A DNA stretch of 64,000 nucleotides from Microbacterium luteum (lineage in GTDB: Bacteria; Actinomycetota; Actinomycetes; Actinomycetales; Microbacteriaceae). The translations under genes and the position numbers were made by a program. Shown here piece after piece: positions 38,585 to 47,880 of the stretch. The DNA lies in assembly GCF_015277875.1 (NCBI RefSeq), contig NZ_CP063814.1, positions 2,542,001-2,606,000 of the forward strand. Direction: 5' to 3'. Numbering within the stretch: the stretch's first letter is position 1; each line of letters begins with the position of its first letter. Below the pieces are notes generated by a model. That model was not told where the DNA came from and did no database searches. It saw nothing but the letters and a program-made list of their open reading frames with translations.

Positions 38585-39328
38585 TCAGCGGCGCGGCGTC
38601 CATCCCGACGGCAGCGGGCCGTCCGGGTCGCCGCGTTCGGCATCCGCGCGGGCCGACCATCCCTGCGCGGCGTCGACGGCGTCGAAACCGCCGCGGGCCA
38701 GCCGCATCCCGACGTCGTCGTGGTGCATGCGCGGCCCGCCGCCGCGTCGCGCTCCGGCGCGGACGCTGTGGGCGTCGTCGGCGAAGCCACCGCCGCGGAA
38801 CACCCGGTAATCGCCGTAGCGAGCGGGATCGAGCAGATCCCAGCACCACTCCCAGACGTTCCCGAGCGTGTCGAACAGACCGAAGAGGTTCGGATGCCGC
38901 GCGCCGACGTCGTGGGGAGCGGACAAGCCGTCGGCGGCCGTCCAGGCCACCTCGGCCAGCGGCCCGTAGTGCGCGCCGGTCGATCCGGCTCGGCAGGCGT
39001 ACTCCCATTCGGCCTCGGTCGGCAGCCGGAACCCGTCGGAGTCCACGTGCCACGTCACCTCGTCGCCGTCGACGGCATAGGCGGGATCCAGCCCCTCCCA
39101 CTCCGATGCCGCGTTGCACACGCGCACCGCCCGCAGCCACGAGATGTGCGTCGCCGGCCGTCGGGGGTGCTGCGCGGTCTCCCCCAGCAGCTCGCCGAGT
39201 TCCGCCTGCGTGAGCGGGAACCGGGCGATCTCGAAGGGCTCGAGGTCGACCGCGCGTCGGATGCTGCGCCGCGCGTCGTGAAGCTCGACACGGCCGGCGG
39301 GCAGGCGCGCGGTCTCAATCTCGCTCAT
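38585..39328 (-). CDS. SUMF1/FGE-sulfatase domain protein without the catalytic cysteines
   Basis: A 247-residue protein of the formylglycine-generating-enzyme fold. It has FPLTQAELGELLGE, FRLPTEAEWEYACRAGS, LGNVWEWCWDLLD and RVFRGGGFADDAHSVRAGARR. In true FGEs two cysteines follow the RGGSF motif; here those places are Ala/Asp/Ser/Val, so formylglycine formation is unlikely. Roles as an EgtB-like or purely binding fold are possible. Start ATG 39328 is chosen from the domain boundary. It shares a strand with its neighbours at 28-36 base gaps. Confidence 0.8.
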   Translation of the reverse strand: MSEIETARLPAGRVELHDARRSIRRAVDLEPFEIARFPLTQAELGELLGETAQHPRRPATHISWLRAVRVCNAASEWEGLDPAYAVDGDEVTWHVDSDGFRLPTEAEWEYACRAGSTGAHYGPLAEVAWTAADGLSAPHDVGARHPNLFGLFDTLGNVWEWCWDLLDPARYGDYRVFRGGGFADDAHSVRAGARRGGGPRMHHDDVGMRLARGGFDAVDAAQGWSARADAERGDPDGPLPSGWTPRR

Positions 39329-39356
39329 CGCGCCGGTGAGAACCGGACCCGCTGCC

Positions 39357-39797
39357 TCACGCCTCGCGGGGCTCGAGGACGAAGACCGCGATCTGCCGAT
39401 CGGTCTTCGCCTGGTAGGCGTCGTAGTCGGGCCAGACCTCCGCGGCGCGCTTCCACCAGAGCTCGCGCTCCTCGCCGGAGAGCTCGCGGGCGTCGTAGTC
39501 CCGCTTGTCGGCGCCGTCCTGCAGCTCCACATGGGCGTGAGCACGCATGTTCGCGGCCCAGCGAGGCTCATCGGGCGCGCCGCCCTTCGAGGCGACGACG
39601 GCGTAGCGGCCGTCGTGCTCGACCCGCATCAGCGCCGTCTTGCGCAATCCGCCGCTGGTGGCCCCGACGGTCGTCAGCACGATGATCGGCACCCCCCGCA
39701 GCGTGTTCGCCTCGGTGCCACCGGAGGCCTCGAACTGCTCGGCCTGGTTGCGTGCCCATTCGGACGTGGACGGGATGTACTCACCACTCAACGGCAT
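39357..39797 (-). CDS. F420-type (deazaflavin) nitroreductase-family oxidoreductase
   Basis: A 146-residue split-barrel protein of the Ddn/DUF385 type. [34 protein letters not shown] is the cofactor-binding half and [17 protein letters not shown] is also characteristic. Related proteins reduce various compounds with F420H2. TAGGCT (complement at 39804-39809) ends 6 bases before the ATG, fitting a leaderless message. A second, more distant relative lies at 52300-52809. Confidence 0.88.
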   Translation of the reverse strand: MPLSGEYIPSTSEWARNQAEQFEASGGTEANTLRGVPIIVLTTVGATSGGLRKTALMRVEHDGRYAVVASKGGAPDEPRWAANMRAHAHVELQDGADKRDYDARELSGEERELWWKRAAEVWPDYDAYQAKTDRQIAVFVLEPREA

Positions 39798-39864
39798 GCC
39801 GCCAGCCTACGCCGCCGCGCGCGGGCGCAGCCGATCCCCGTCACCGAACCGCCCCTCTCGACGC

Positions 39865-39922
39865 GAACCACCCCTCTGCCCACCGTCCCGAAAGGGCCGG
39901 CTCGCGTGCAGAGGGGTGGTTC
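39865..39922 (-). terminator. sucCD terminator hairpin
   Basis: GAACCACCCCTCTGC (39865-39879) pairs perfectly with GCAGAGGGGTGGTTC (39908-39922); outer CTCTCG and CGAGAG extend the stem. It lies 18 bases after the sucD stop. A partial direct repeat of the left arm stands just before it, at 39845-39860. The loop includes the GGGCCGGCTCG core also found at 12162-12191. Confidence 0.75.
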
Positions 39923-39940
39923 GGCGAGAGAAGGGTCAGA

Positions 39941-40843
39941 TCACAGACCCTCGATGATCTCTCGCATCAGTGCGGCGGTCTCGGACGGGGTCTTGCCGAC
40001 CTTGACGCCGGCGGCCTCGAGGGCCTCCTTCTTCGCCTGTGCGGTTCCGGCCGAGCCCGACACGATCGCGCCGGCGTGGCCCATGGTCTTGCCCTCGGGC
40101 GCGGTGAAGCCGGCGACGTAGCCCACGACGGGCTTGGTGACGTTCGCCTTGATGAAGTCGGCTGCGCGCTCCTCGGCGTCGCCCCCGATCTCGCCGATCA
40201 TGACGATCGCCTTGGTCTCGGGGTCGGCCTCGAACGCCTCGAGCGCGTCGATGTGCGTCGTGCCGATGACGGGGTCGCCGCCGATGCCGATGGCGGTCGA
40301 GAAGCCCAGGTCGCGCAGCTCGAACATCATCTGGTAGGTCAGCGTGCCCGACTTCGACACGAGCCCGATCGGACCCTTGCCGGTGATGTTGGCCGGGGTG
40401 ATGCCGACGAGCGACTCACCGGGGGTGATGATGCCCGGGCAGTTCGGCCCGATGATGCGAGTGGTGTTGCCCTTGCTCTTGGCGTAGGCCCACGCCTCGG
40501 CGGTGTCGCCGACCGGCACGCCCTCGGTGATGACGACGAGCAGCCCGATCTCGGCGTCGATGGCCTCGATCATGGCGTCCTTCGTGAACGCGGGCGGCAC
40601 GAAGGCGATCGACACGTCGGCGCCGGTCTTCTCCATCGCTTCGGCGACCGAGCCGAAGACGGGGAGCTCGACGGCGTTGCCGTCCTTGTCGGTGTGGGAG
40701 ACGGTCGTCCCGGCCTTGCGGGCGTTGACGCCGCCGACGACGTTCGTGCCGGCCTCCAGCATCAGCGCGGTGTGCTTGGTGCCTTCGCCGCCGGTGATGC
40801 CCTGGACGATGACCTTGGAATCCTGGTTGAGGTAGATCGACAT
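39941..40843 (-). CDS. sucD: Succinate-CoA ligase, alpha subunit
   Basis: SucD, with SucC, interconverts succinyl-CoA and succinate with nucleotide phosphorylation. The 300-residue protein starts [21 protein letters not shown], carries the CoA fold, and has the phospho-histidine in [24 protein letters not shown] is also diagnostic. ATG 40843 follows AAGGACC. It is 25 bases after sucC on the same message, with a strong hairpin beyond its stop. Confidence 0.97.
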   Translation of the reverse strand: MSIYLNQDSKVIVQGITGGEGTKHTALMLEAGTNVVGGVNARKAGTTVSHTDKDGNAVELPVFGSVAEAMEKTGADVSIAFVPPAFTKDAMIEAIDAEIGLLVVITEGVPVGDTAEAWAYAKSKGNTTRIIGPNCPGIITPGESLVGITPANITGKGPIGLVSKSGTLTYQMMFELRDLGFSTAIGIGGDPVIGTTHIDALEAFEADPETKAIVMIGEIGGDAEERAADFIKANVTKPVVGYVAGFTAPEGKTMGHAGAIVSGSAGTAQAKKEALEAAGVKVGKTPSETAALMREIIEGL

Positions 40844-40868
40844 TTTCTGGTCCTTATCCGGATGCGGT

Positions 40869-42035
40869 TCAGGCGGCGGCCAGCTCGGCGGCCTTGTCGG
40901 CGCCCTCGTCCATGCCCGCGGCGAGCGTGACGAGGGGGTTGTTCGCGGCGGCGAGGATGGCGCGGCCTTCCTCGACCTGGTTCCCGTCGAGGCGCACGAC
41001 CAGCGGCTTGGTCGCGGCGTCGCCCAGGATCTCGAGGGCCTTGACGATGCCCTCGGCCACGGCGACGCACGACGTGATGCCGCCGAACACATTGACGAAG
41101 ACGCTCTTGACCTGCTCGTCGCCGAGGATGACATCCAGTCCTGCGGCCATGACGGTGGCGGAGGCGCCGCCGCCGATGTCGAGGAAGTTCGCCGGCTTCA
41201 CGCCGCCGTGGCCCTCGCCGGCGTAGGCGACGACGTCGAGGGTCGACATGACCAGGCCCGCGCCGTTGCCGATGATGCCGACCTCGCCGTCGAGCTTGAC
41301 GTAGTTGAGGCCGGACTCCTTGGCCTTGGCCTCGAGCGGGTCGGCCGCGCCCTTGTCCTCGAGCTCCTCGTGCTCGGGGTGACGCACCTCGCTGGCGTTC
41401 TCGTCGAGCGAGACCTTGCCGTCCAGGGCGATGATCTCGCCCTCCTCGGTGCGCACCAGCGGGTTGACCTCGACGAGGGTCGCGCCCTCGCCGGTGTAGA
41501 CGTCGTACAGCTTCACGAACACGTCTGAGACGGCCTCGACGAGGTCGTCGGGGAAGTTGGCGGCTTTCGCGATCTCGACGGCCTTGGCCTTGTCGATGCC
41601 TCCCAGCGGGTCGACCTCGACACGGGCGAGGGCTTCGGGCTTCTCGACGGCGAGCTGCTCGATCTCCATGCCGCCCTCGACCGAGCACAGGCTCAGGTAG
41701 GAGCGGTTGGAGCGGTCGAGCAGCACAGAGAAGTAGTACTCCTCGGCGATGCGGGCACCGGCGGCGACCATGACGCGCTGGACCACGTGCCCCTTGATGT
41801 CGAGGCCGAGGATGGCCTGCGCGGCCTCGTAGGCCTCGTCGGGGGTCTTGGCGACCTTCACACCGCCGGCCTTGCCGCGGCCTCCGGTCTTGACCTGGGC
41901 CTTGACGACCACGACACCGCCGAGCTTCTCGGCCGCCGCGCGCACCTCCTCCGGCGTGTCGGCGACGATGCCCGGGAGCACCGGCACCTCGTACTTCTCG
42001 AACAGATCGCGTGCCTGGTACTCGTACAGATCCAC
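40869..42035 (-). CDS. sucC: Succinate-CoA ligase, beta subunit
   Basis: A 388-residue ADP-forming beta subunit with an ATP-grasp fold. It starts from GTG as [22 protein letters not shown] and has [29 protein letters not shown] and [23 protein letters not shown] lies upstream; the longer open frame is non-coding leader. About 65 bases upstream lies CTTGACGTCGAG, related to the palindrome before icd, which suggests shared control of TCA-cycle genes. Confidence 0.97.
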   Translation of the reverse strand: MDLYEYQARDLFEKYEVPVLPGIVADTPEEVRAAAEKLGGVVVVKAQVKTGGRGKAGGVKVAKTPDEAYEAAQAILGLDIKGHVVQRVMVAAGARIAEEYYFSVLLDRSNRSYLSLCSVEGGMEIEQLAVEKPEALARVEVDPLGGIDKAKAVEIAKAANFPDDLVEAVSDVFVKLYDVYTGEGATLVEVNPLVRTEEGEIIALDGKVSLDENASEVRHPEHEELEDKGAADPLEAKAKESGLNYVKLDGEVGIIGNGAGLVMSTLDVVAYAGEGHGGVKPANFLDIGGGASATVMAAGLDVILGDEQVKSVFVNVFGGITSCVAVAEGIVKALEILGDAATKPLVVRLDGNQVEEGRAILAAANNPLVTLAAGMDEGADKAAELAAA

Positions 42036-42100
42036 AGTGCGTTCCTTCGCTGTTGCGATGGGTGGGTGATGTGGTGAACCTTCTCGGCGCCGAGGATTCG

Positions 42101-42112
42101 CTTGACGTCGAG
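42101..42112 (-). promoter_or_regulatory. Imperfect TTGACGTC palindrome upstream of sucC
   Basis: CTTGACGTCGAG is a palindrome apart from one base pair and continues into AGATATCG. The core matches the centre of the perfect palindrome at 23131-23152 before icd. A TAGGCT hexamer at 42130-42135 (minus strand) may be the -10, which would place this site just inside the transcript, where a repressor could block it. Confidence 0.55.
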
Positions 42113-42135
42113 ATATCGACCGGTCCCCCAGCCTA

Positions 42136-43668
42136 CTATCCTGCGGCGACCTCTCCCGGCACACGGGGCAGCCGCTGCAGGTCGCAGACGGCCGGTCCTT
42201 CGATGCGCAGACCGGCGGCGGTGAATCGGGATGCGTGGAGCGGACAGTCCCACGAGCCCTCGGCGTCGTTCCACGCGAGCACTCCGCCCAGGTGGGGGCA
42301 GACGGCGTTCACGGCGCGGGTGACGCCCTGCACGGTCGAAACGCCGACGGGGTGACCCGCGCGATTGACGACGACGCCGTCGCCCTCGGCGGGGCGTGCG
42401 ACGGGCACCGCGCGGCGCTGGGCGCCCACCCATCCGGATGCCGCCTCCCAGCCCACCCGCAGGTTCTCGATCCCGCCCCGGCCGAGATCGGCGGGCACGG
42501 TGAACCGGCGGGAGATGAGGTTCATCCACGCGGGCCGCTCCCGTCGGGGCGTGCGGGTGACCTCGGCGGCGATGCGCAGCGCCGCGGCGGGGCCGTTGGA
42601 CAGTCCCCACTTGCCGAATCCGGTCGCGAAACGAACCCGGCCGAGCGTGCGCGGCATGACGCCGACGAACGGGATGAGGTCGTGCGACTCGTAGTCCTGC
42701 GCCGACCACGACGCGACGGGTTCCGCCCCGGGGATGTGCTCGCGCGTCCATGCGATGAGATCCGTCACGCACGCGCGCGGCGACGACGAGCGCCCCACCG
42801 GGTGCCCGTTTCCCCCGACCACGAGGCGTGCTCCGCCGTCGGGGCCGTCGGACGACGTGACCGACCGGAGGGAGCGGGTGGGCGCATCCACCGACAGGTA
42901 GAGCCCGTCGGGCACCTCGCCGTCGACGTCGAACGCGACGGCGTAGGAACGCAGGCCACGGGTCTTCGCGAAGTAGAGGCCGCGATCTGTCAGAGGCGCC
43001 CCGGTGGCCAGCACCACATCGCGCGCCGAGATGAAACCCGCGCTCGTCTCGAGCACGGGATGCGGCACCACGCGCAGCCCGGTGACGCGGATGCCGGTGT
43101 GGAGCGTCGCGCCGGCTTCCACCGCCGCCCGGGCGAGGGCGGCCGTGACCGCGTAGGGGTCGATCGCGACCTGATCGTCGAGCGCGACGGCATCGACGAC
43201 CGGAAAGGGCAGCGTCGGATCGGGCGGCACACGACGCACCGGCAGCCCGGCCTCTCGCGCGGTCTCCATCTCGGCCGCCACCGTTTCCCCTCCCGCGGCG
43301 GACTGCGCGTAGGAGTACGCGGTGCGGCGTGTGAACGGGACGCCGGCCTCTGTCGCGAACGCCGTGAGCCACTGTGCGCCGTCGCGGTTCGCGTCGACGT
43401 ATGCGCGCACGAGCGATGCGGGATGATGCGCGCGGAGTGTCGACAGGACGGACCCCTGCAGGAGGGACAGCTTTCCGGTGTTCGATCCCGAGGCCAGATG
43501 TGCCACCTCGCCGGCGTCGACCACCGCCACGTCGCGACCGGCCCGCGCCAGCAGCAGCGCCGTCGACAGACCGGTGATCCCCGCGCCGACGATCACGACG
43601 TCGGGGCGCCGGCCGTCCCACGGCTGCGACTGGACAGGGTCTGCGGTGCGGGTCCACAACGACGTCAT
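42136..43668 (-). CDS. FAD-dependent amine-oxidoreductase-like protein with C-terminal Rieske domain
   Basis: A 510-residue fusion. The N-terminal DAO-type FAD fold begins [23 protein letters not shown], with [16 protein letters not shown] and [18 protein letters not shown] later. The last about 110 residues are a Rieske [2Fe-2S] domain with [10 protein letters not shown] and CPLHASRF, the two Cys-His pairs. This architecture matches the known FAD-Rieske oxidoreductases near sucCD in other bacteria; substrate unknown. ATG 43668 has GAGGGC before it. It reads toward sucC, and its stop TAG overlaps possible sucC promoter bases. Confidence 0.9.
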   Translation of the reverse strand: MTSLWTRTADPVQSQPWDGRRPDVVIVGAGITGLSTALLLARAGRDVAVVDAGEVAHLASGSNTGKLSLLQGSVLSTLRAHHPASLVRAYVDANRDGAQWLTAFATEAGVPFTRRTAYSYAQSAAGGETVAAEMETAREAGLPVRRVPPDPTLPFPVVDAVALDDQVAIDPYAVTAALARAAVEAGATLHTGIRVTGLRVVPHPVLETSAGFISARDVVLATGAPLTDRGLYFAKTRGLRSYAVAFDVDGEVPDGLYLSVDAPTRSLRSVTSSDGPDGGARLVVGGNGHPVGRSSSPRACVTDLIAWTREHIPGAEPVASWSAQDYESHDLIPFVGVMPRTLGRVRFATGFGKWGLSNGPAAALRIAAEVTRTPRRERPAWMNLISRRFTVPADLGRGGIENLRVGWEAASGWVGAQRRAVPVARPAEGDGVVVNRAGHPVGVSTVQGVTRAVNAVCPHLGGVLAWNDAEGSWDCPLHASRFTAAGLRIEGPAVCDLQRLPRVPGEVAAG

Positions 43669-43724
43669 GCCCTCATGCAACGCTGCGCGACTGCCTGCGA
43701 CAACCGGGTTGACAGCGCCCCGGC

Positions 43725-43747
43725 GACCCGGCCGGATCGGCCGGGTC
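43725..43747 (-). terminator. Hairpin after the GH18-like gene
   Basis: GACCCGGCC (43725-43733) and GGCCGGGTC (43739-43747) form a perfect 9-bp stem with a GGATC loop, directly after the stop codon of the GH18-like gene. Confidence 0.75.
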
Positions 43748-43748
43748 C

Positions 43749-45326
43749 TCAGTCGTCGGCGCCGGCTGCGACCTCGGCCACCTCCGCTGCGGTGAGCGCG
43801 CGCCACGGCGAGCCGTCCGGGTCGTCGCCGATCGCGGCGGGGCTGTCACCACTGGTCCACCACTTCGCCTCGAACGGCAGCCCTTCGAACTCGACCCGAT
43901 CGCCGGCCTCGTAGTCGGCGGCGCCGTCCCACTCGTCGTAGGTGCCCTCCGGGACCGTCGGGATCTCGTAGGGCTTCTCTCCGGGCAGCACCGGCCCGAT
44001 GAGGGTCCACGGGCTGTCCGCGGCGACCGTCAGCGGGTCGTCCGGCTGGTCGCCCTGCGTCCACCACTTCGCCTCGTAGACGTTCCCGTGCCACACCGTC
44101 TTCGTCCCGGCGAGATAGCGCGTGTTCTCGCCCCAGATCGGATAGGGGCTGGTCGCGGGATCGTCGACCGGTGTCGTCGGCTCCGGCGAAGCCGTCGGCG
44201 ACGGGCTCGCGGTCGTGGTCGCGCGTGCGGCCGGCGCCGAGAAGCCGGCGTCGAGCACACCGGCGAAGGTGAGATCGCCCTGATCGACGCCGCTGCACAG
44301 ATTGGAGACCACGGAGGTCACCGCGTAGTTGTCGCTGCACGATCGATCGCGGTTGAGCGACCACATCGAGACCCGGCCGAGTCCCTGCGCATGGGCCGAC
44401 GCGTTCACCGCTTCGGCGTCGGCGAGGGTGAATACCTCAGCGGGGATGTCGTTCTGCCCGATCATCGGCGTCGTGCCGATCTTGGCCCACAGCACCGCAT
44501 CGGCCTGGGCGTCGTCGGCCTCCGCGTAGAGCGCATCCAGCTGCGCGTGAAGTCCCTCGAGTGCGGAGTCGTTGACGGCGGCCATGGACCGGCCGTCGAG
44601 GTCGACGCCGTAGTCCATGGTCATGGCGTTCACCCCCGCCAGGTCGACGCCGGCGGCCAGGAACTGACGCACCTGGTCGATGCCGTCCGCCGTGAGGCCG
44701 GTGGGCGACACCGGAAGCGTCAGCCATACCTGCAGGTCTCGCGTCTCCTGCAGCTGCGCGACCGCCTCGGCGCGCCGCTCCGCGGCAGCGGCATCGGCGA
44801 GGTCGTCGTTCTCGATGTCGAGGTCGATGACCTCCACGTCGTAGCGGTCGATCGCGGCCGCGTACGCGGCGCGGGTCTGGTCAGCGGTGTCGCACGCCGT
44901 CGCCAGTTCCACGCCCGCGGCACCGCCGAAGGAGAGGACCACGTCGCCGCCGGCGTCGCGGAGCCGGGCGATCCGGCGGTCGAGGTCGAGGTCGCGCGCC
45001 GCCTCGCTCAGCGAGTAGGCACCTCCCCAGCTCGGTTCGCAGGCTTGGCCGCCGGTGGGGGCGGTCAGGAACGCCAGCACGACGCTCGCCTCGCTCTCGT
45101 CGGCGGGGTCCCCGAAGTCGTAGGTGGGCGTGAGGGTCACATCGACATAGGCCGCGAACCACGGGTCGTCGAACGACTGCACCACGGCCTGCGCCGCGAC
45201 CCAGCGCACGCCGAACACGCCGCCCACGGCGACGACCGACACGGCGCCGACGCCGAGCAGCAGGCGCCACAGCGACAGCCGCTTTCCGGCGTGGGGCCCG
45301 GACGCCCGACCGCGCAGCGGGCTCAT
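43749..45326 (-). CDS. Membrane-anchored GH18-like glycosidase with two CBM5/12 modules
   Basis: A 525-residue exported protein. One N-terminal membrane helix (residues about 20-45) is followed by a chitinase-like GH18 barrel. The catalytic motif reads EVIDLDIE: the proton-donor Glu is kept and the first Asp of DXXDXDXE is Glu. A Ser/Thr/Pro linker leads to two CBM5/12 chitin-binding modules, each with YEAKWW or FEAKWW followed by a GD motif. It overlaps the preceding GT2 gene by ATGA, so it probably trims or binds the glycan that the GT2 enzyme makes. Chitin degradation is the simpler alternative. Confidence 0.88.
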   Translation of the reverse strand: MSPLRGRASGPHAGKRLSLWRLLLGVGAVSVVAVGGVFGVRWVAAQAVVQSFDDPWFAAYVDVTLTPTYDFGDPADESEASVVLAFLTAPTGGQACEPSWGGAYSLSEAARDLDLDRRIARLRDAGGDVVLSFGGAAGVELATACDTADQTRAAYAAAIDRYDVEVIDLDIENDDLADAAAAERRAEAVAQLQETRDLQVWLTLPVSPTGLTADGIDQVRQFLAAGVDLAGVNAMTMDYGVDLDGRSMAAVNDSALEGLHAQLDALYAEADDAQADAVLWAKIGTTPMIGQNDIPAEVFTLADAEAVNASAHAQGLGRVSMWSLNRDRSCSDNYAVTSVVSNLCSGVDQGDLTFAGVLDAGFSAPAARATTTASPSPTASPEPTTPVDDPATSPYPIWGENTRYLAGTKTVWHGNVYEAKWWTQGDQPDDPLTVAADSPWTLIGPVLPGEKPYEIPTVPEGTYDEWDGAADYEAGDRVEFEGLPFEAKWWTSGDSPAAIGDDPDGSPWRALTAAEVAEVAAGADD

Positions 45327-47671
45327 CGCACGACCTCCGGCGTCTGCTCATCCGAGGTCGCCGGCTCCGCTTCCGCCGGCGGCGGTGCGGCCGGCAGCGC
45401 ATCCCGCACCGGCGCCACGGCGCGATGCGACTCGCCCGAAGCCGGGTAGCCCCGGTACAGCACCTCCCGCCAGTCGACCTCGGCGGCCTCCGACGCCGCG
45501 GCCGATGCCTTCGGACGCGTGTCGACCCACATCCAGTCGGTGAGCCCGAGCCAGGTGTCGGCCACCGACGCGCGCAGGCCGATGTTCTCCAGCGTCGCCC
45601 ACAGCGCCGTCACGGCGTTGAACGCCGCGAACGCCGCCGTGCCCCAGTTCTCCGACTGCGCGTTCCACCACGTGGTGTACACCGAGAAGGCGATGATCGC
45701 CCACGGCGCTGCGACGTAGAGCAGCTGCGTGGCGGTGCGGTCCTTCACCTTGGGTGTGCGGGCGAAGGGGATCTTGCGGCCGGTCAGCGCCTGCTCGATC
45801 GACTTCAGCACGCCGGCGAGGTTCACCGGCAGCAGGATCAGGTTGAAGCCGTAGATGCGGAAGATGTCGATGCGGCGGTATCCGCAGTACTTCAGATCGC
45901 TCGCCTGTGCCAGGAAGTACGGCAGCGCCGCGAAGACCACCAGCGGGCTCAGCAGACGGCTGTCGAAGGGAAGGGTGAGCATGAGGATGAGCCCGAAGCT
46001 CGCCCACACGAGCGAGGCCATGTAGTTGGTGCGCAGCATCCACTCGGCGAGGGAGACCGATCGCCCGGAGCGGTGGCGGGAACGGGCGAATCGCCAGAAC
46101 TTCGGCAGGATCAGGAGCCCGCCGTTCGCCCACCGCCGGCGCTGCACGACCAGCGATCCGAAGTCCGGCGGCGTGGCGCTGTAGCTCAGCCGCTCGGGGT
46201 AGTTCGCCAGCGTCCAGCCGCGGTCGGCGATGTCGATACTCGACTCGGTGTCTTCGATCACGGTGCGGTCCTGCACGTATCGCCTGACCTCGAATCCGTC
46301 GACGGTGTCGATCTCGAGGATGTCGTCCAGCGCCTCCATGCGGATGACGGCGTTGGCCCCCACCCAGAACGTCGCGCCGTGCGCGGTCATGCCCTGGTGC
46401 AGGATGTGCTGGATGTCGGTCGAGGCGCCCGCGAGCCGTTCGATGCGCGTGGGAGCGCCTCGGAAGGACGAGTACGGCGTCTGCGTGACCGCGACCCGCT
46501 CGTTGCCCGGCTGCTCGAGGAAGTAGACCAGACGGATGCAGTAGTCCCGCAGCAGCAGCGAGTCGGCGTCGAGCGTGAGGAGGTAGTCGGCGTTCGGCAC
46601 GATGAGGTCGGCCGAGGTGGAGCCGGCGACCGGGCGCAGGAGCGTTCCGCCGGGGCCGTGCTCCTCGCGATACCGACCTCCCATCAGGCCGATGTAGGAG
46701 TTGAGGTTCATCGCCTTGTTCGGCTCGTGCGACAAAGACGCGTACTGCTTGCGCTCGAAGGTCGTCAGCTCGGCGGTGAAGATCCGCACAAGGCGGCGTC
46801 GCATGTCGCGCACGTGCGCCACGGTGGGCGTGTCGCCGTCGGCCGCCGCGAGCGAGAGCGCCTGCGCGGTGAGGTCGAGGTCGGAGGCGAGTTCGCGGAG
46901 CACCTGATCGATGAAGAAGGTGTCGACGTGGTCTTCGTGCGGCCAGGTGCCGGCCATGTCGCGGAGCCACTGGGAGGCGAGGTCGTAGTCGGCCACGAGG
47001 TGCTCGAGCGCTTCGGCGTCGACGACGGGATCGGGCGTGTTCCCGAGGATCCACCGGTGTTCGAGGGCGAACAGATTCTCGGCGAAGCGCGCTCGCGGCA
47101 TCTCCAGCGCCGTCGCGATCTCGGCCGCGATCCCCCGGGTCTCCTCGAGCCGTGCGCGGACGGCCGGGTCCGCGGGCGTCGGCGGATCATCCAGCAGCAG
47201 CACGACCCGCAGATCGGGATACTCCTGCAGCGCCGCCGACCACATCGTCTTGCGGATGACGCTGGTCTCCTCGGCGTAGGACGGCACCAGAACGGTCATC
47301 CCCGAGCCCGCGCGATGGGCGAAGTGACGATCGAGTTCTCCCCGGGGAATACGCGCGTGGTCGCGGAACCGGCCGAACGCGCCCGAGCGTGCCACGAGGT
47401 ACATCAGCGCGGAGAAGCTGAGGAACGTGACGACGAGACCGTAGAGGATCGCCTCGAGCGTCGCGAGGACCCCCTCGCCGGAGAGGATGCGGGGCACGAC
47501 CGTGAAGACGAGATATCCGACCCAGGCCGCGATCGTGACGATGATCGCCACACGCCCCCAGATGATCTTCATCTCGCTCGGCGTGCGATGCACCGTGTCC
47601 AGCGGTGTGCGGGTGCGCTCGGACCCCCACTGCGCCCGCCGCGACGACGGCTGCCGGTCGATTCTCCCCAT
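45323..47671 (-). CDS. Membrane glycosyltransferase family 2 (cellulose/chitin synthase-like)
   Basis: A 782-residue processive-type GT2. Two helices precede the catalytic domain, whose substrate motifs are VLLLDD, LDADS, EDTES and VVQRRRWANGG (the QXXRW type). Four or more helices follow, with ALTGRKIPFARTPKVKDRT, as in cellulose synthase-like proteins. It should polymerise a beta-linked sugar and push it across the membrane; the sugar is unknown. GGGGAG lies 8 bases before ATG 47671; a second start at 47572 would drop 33 residues. It is coupled to the GH18-like gene and divergent from a TetR gene. Confidence 0.9.
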   Translation of the reverse strand: MGRIDRQPSSRRAQWGSERTRTPLDTVHRTPSEMKIIWGRVAIIVTIAAWVGYLVFTVVPRILSGEGVLATLEAILYGLVVTFLSFSALMYLVARSGAFGRFRDHARIPRGELDRHFAHRAGSGMTVLVPSYAEETSVIRKTMWSAALQEYPDLRVVLLLDDPPTPADPAVRARLEETRGIAAEIATALEMPRARFAENLFALEHRWILGNTPDPVVDAEALEHLVADYDLASQWLRDMAGTWPHEDHVDTFFIDQVLRELASDLDLTAQALSLAAADGDTPTVAHVRDMRRRLVRIFTAELTTFERKQYASLSHEPNKAMNLNSYIGLMGGRYREEHGPGGTLLRPVAGSTSADLIVPNADYLLTLDADSLLLRDYCIRLVYFLEQPGNERVAVTQTPYSSFRGAPTRIERLAGASTDIQHILHQGMTAHGATFWVGANAVIRMEALDDILEIDTVDGFEVRRYVQDRTVIEDTESSIDIADRGWTLANYPERLSYSATPPDFGSLVVQRRRWANGGLLILPKFWRFARSRHRSGRSVSLAEWMLRTNYMASLVWASFGLILMLTLPFDSRLLSPLVVFAALPYFLAQASDLKYCGYRRIDIFRIYGFNLILLPVNLAGVLKSIEQALTGRKIPFARTPKVKDRTATQLLYVAAPWAIIAFSVYTTWWNAQSENWGTAAFAAFNAVTALWATLENIGLRASVADTWLGLTDWMWVDTRPKASAAASEAAEVDWREVLYRGYPASGESHRAVAPVRDALPAAPPPAEAEPATSDEQTPEVVR

Positions 47672-47853
47672 GCGTGTTCTCCCCTCGGCGCGGCGGAACA
47701 CATCCCCGTCGCGCGCCGTCGGCCACGCTAAGCGCGGGCGCCGGGAAGGTTCCGCGACGATGCGAAGACTTGAGGTGCCCTTGGCGGAATATTCGCCGCG
47801 CTGGGTCGAACGTCGGGAAATCCTCACGGAGATGGCGGGGTATGCTCCGGGGC

Positions 47854-47880
47854 ATGCCGGCACCCGAGGACGACCGATGA
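47854..47880 (+). CDS. Possible eight-codon leader ORF before the TetR gene
   Basis: TATGCT at 47841-47846 ends 7 bases before this ATG, the same spacing as the leaderless genes of the window. The frame encodes MPAPEDDR and stops in an ATGA that contains the TetR start. It could couple translation of the TetR gene, or simply be chance. Confidence 0.3.
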   Translation: MPAPEDDR

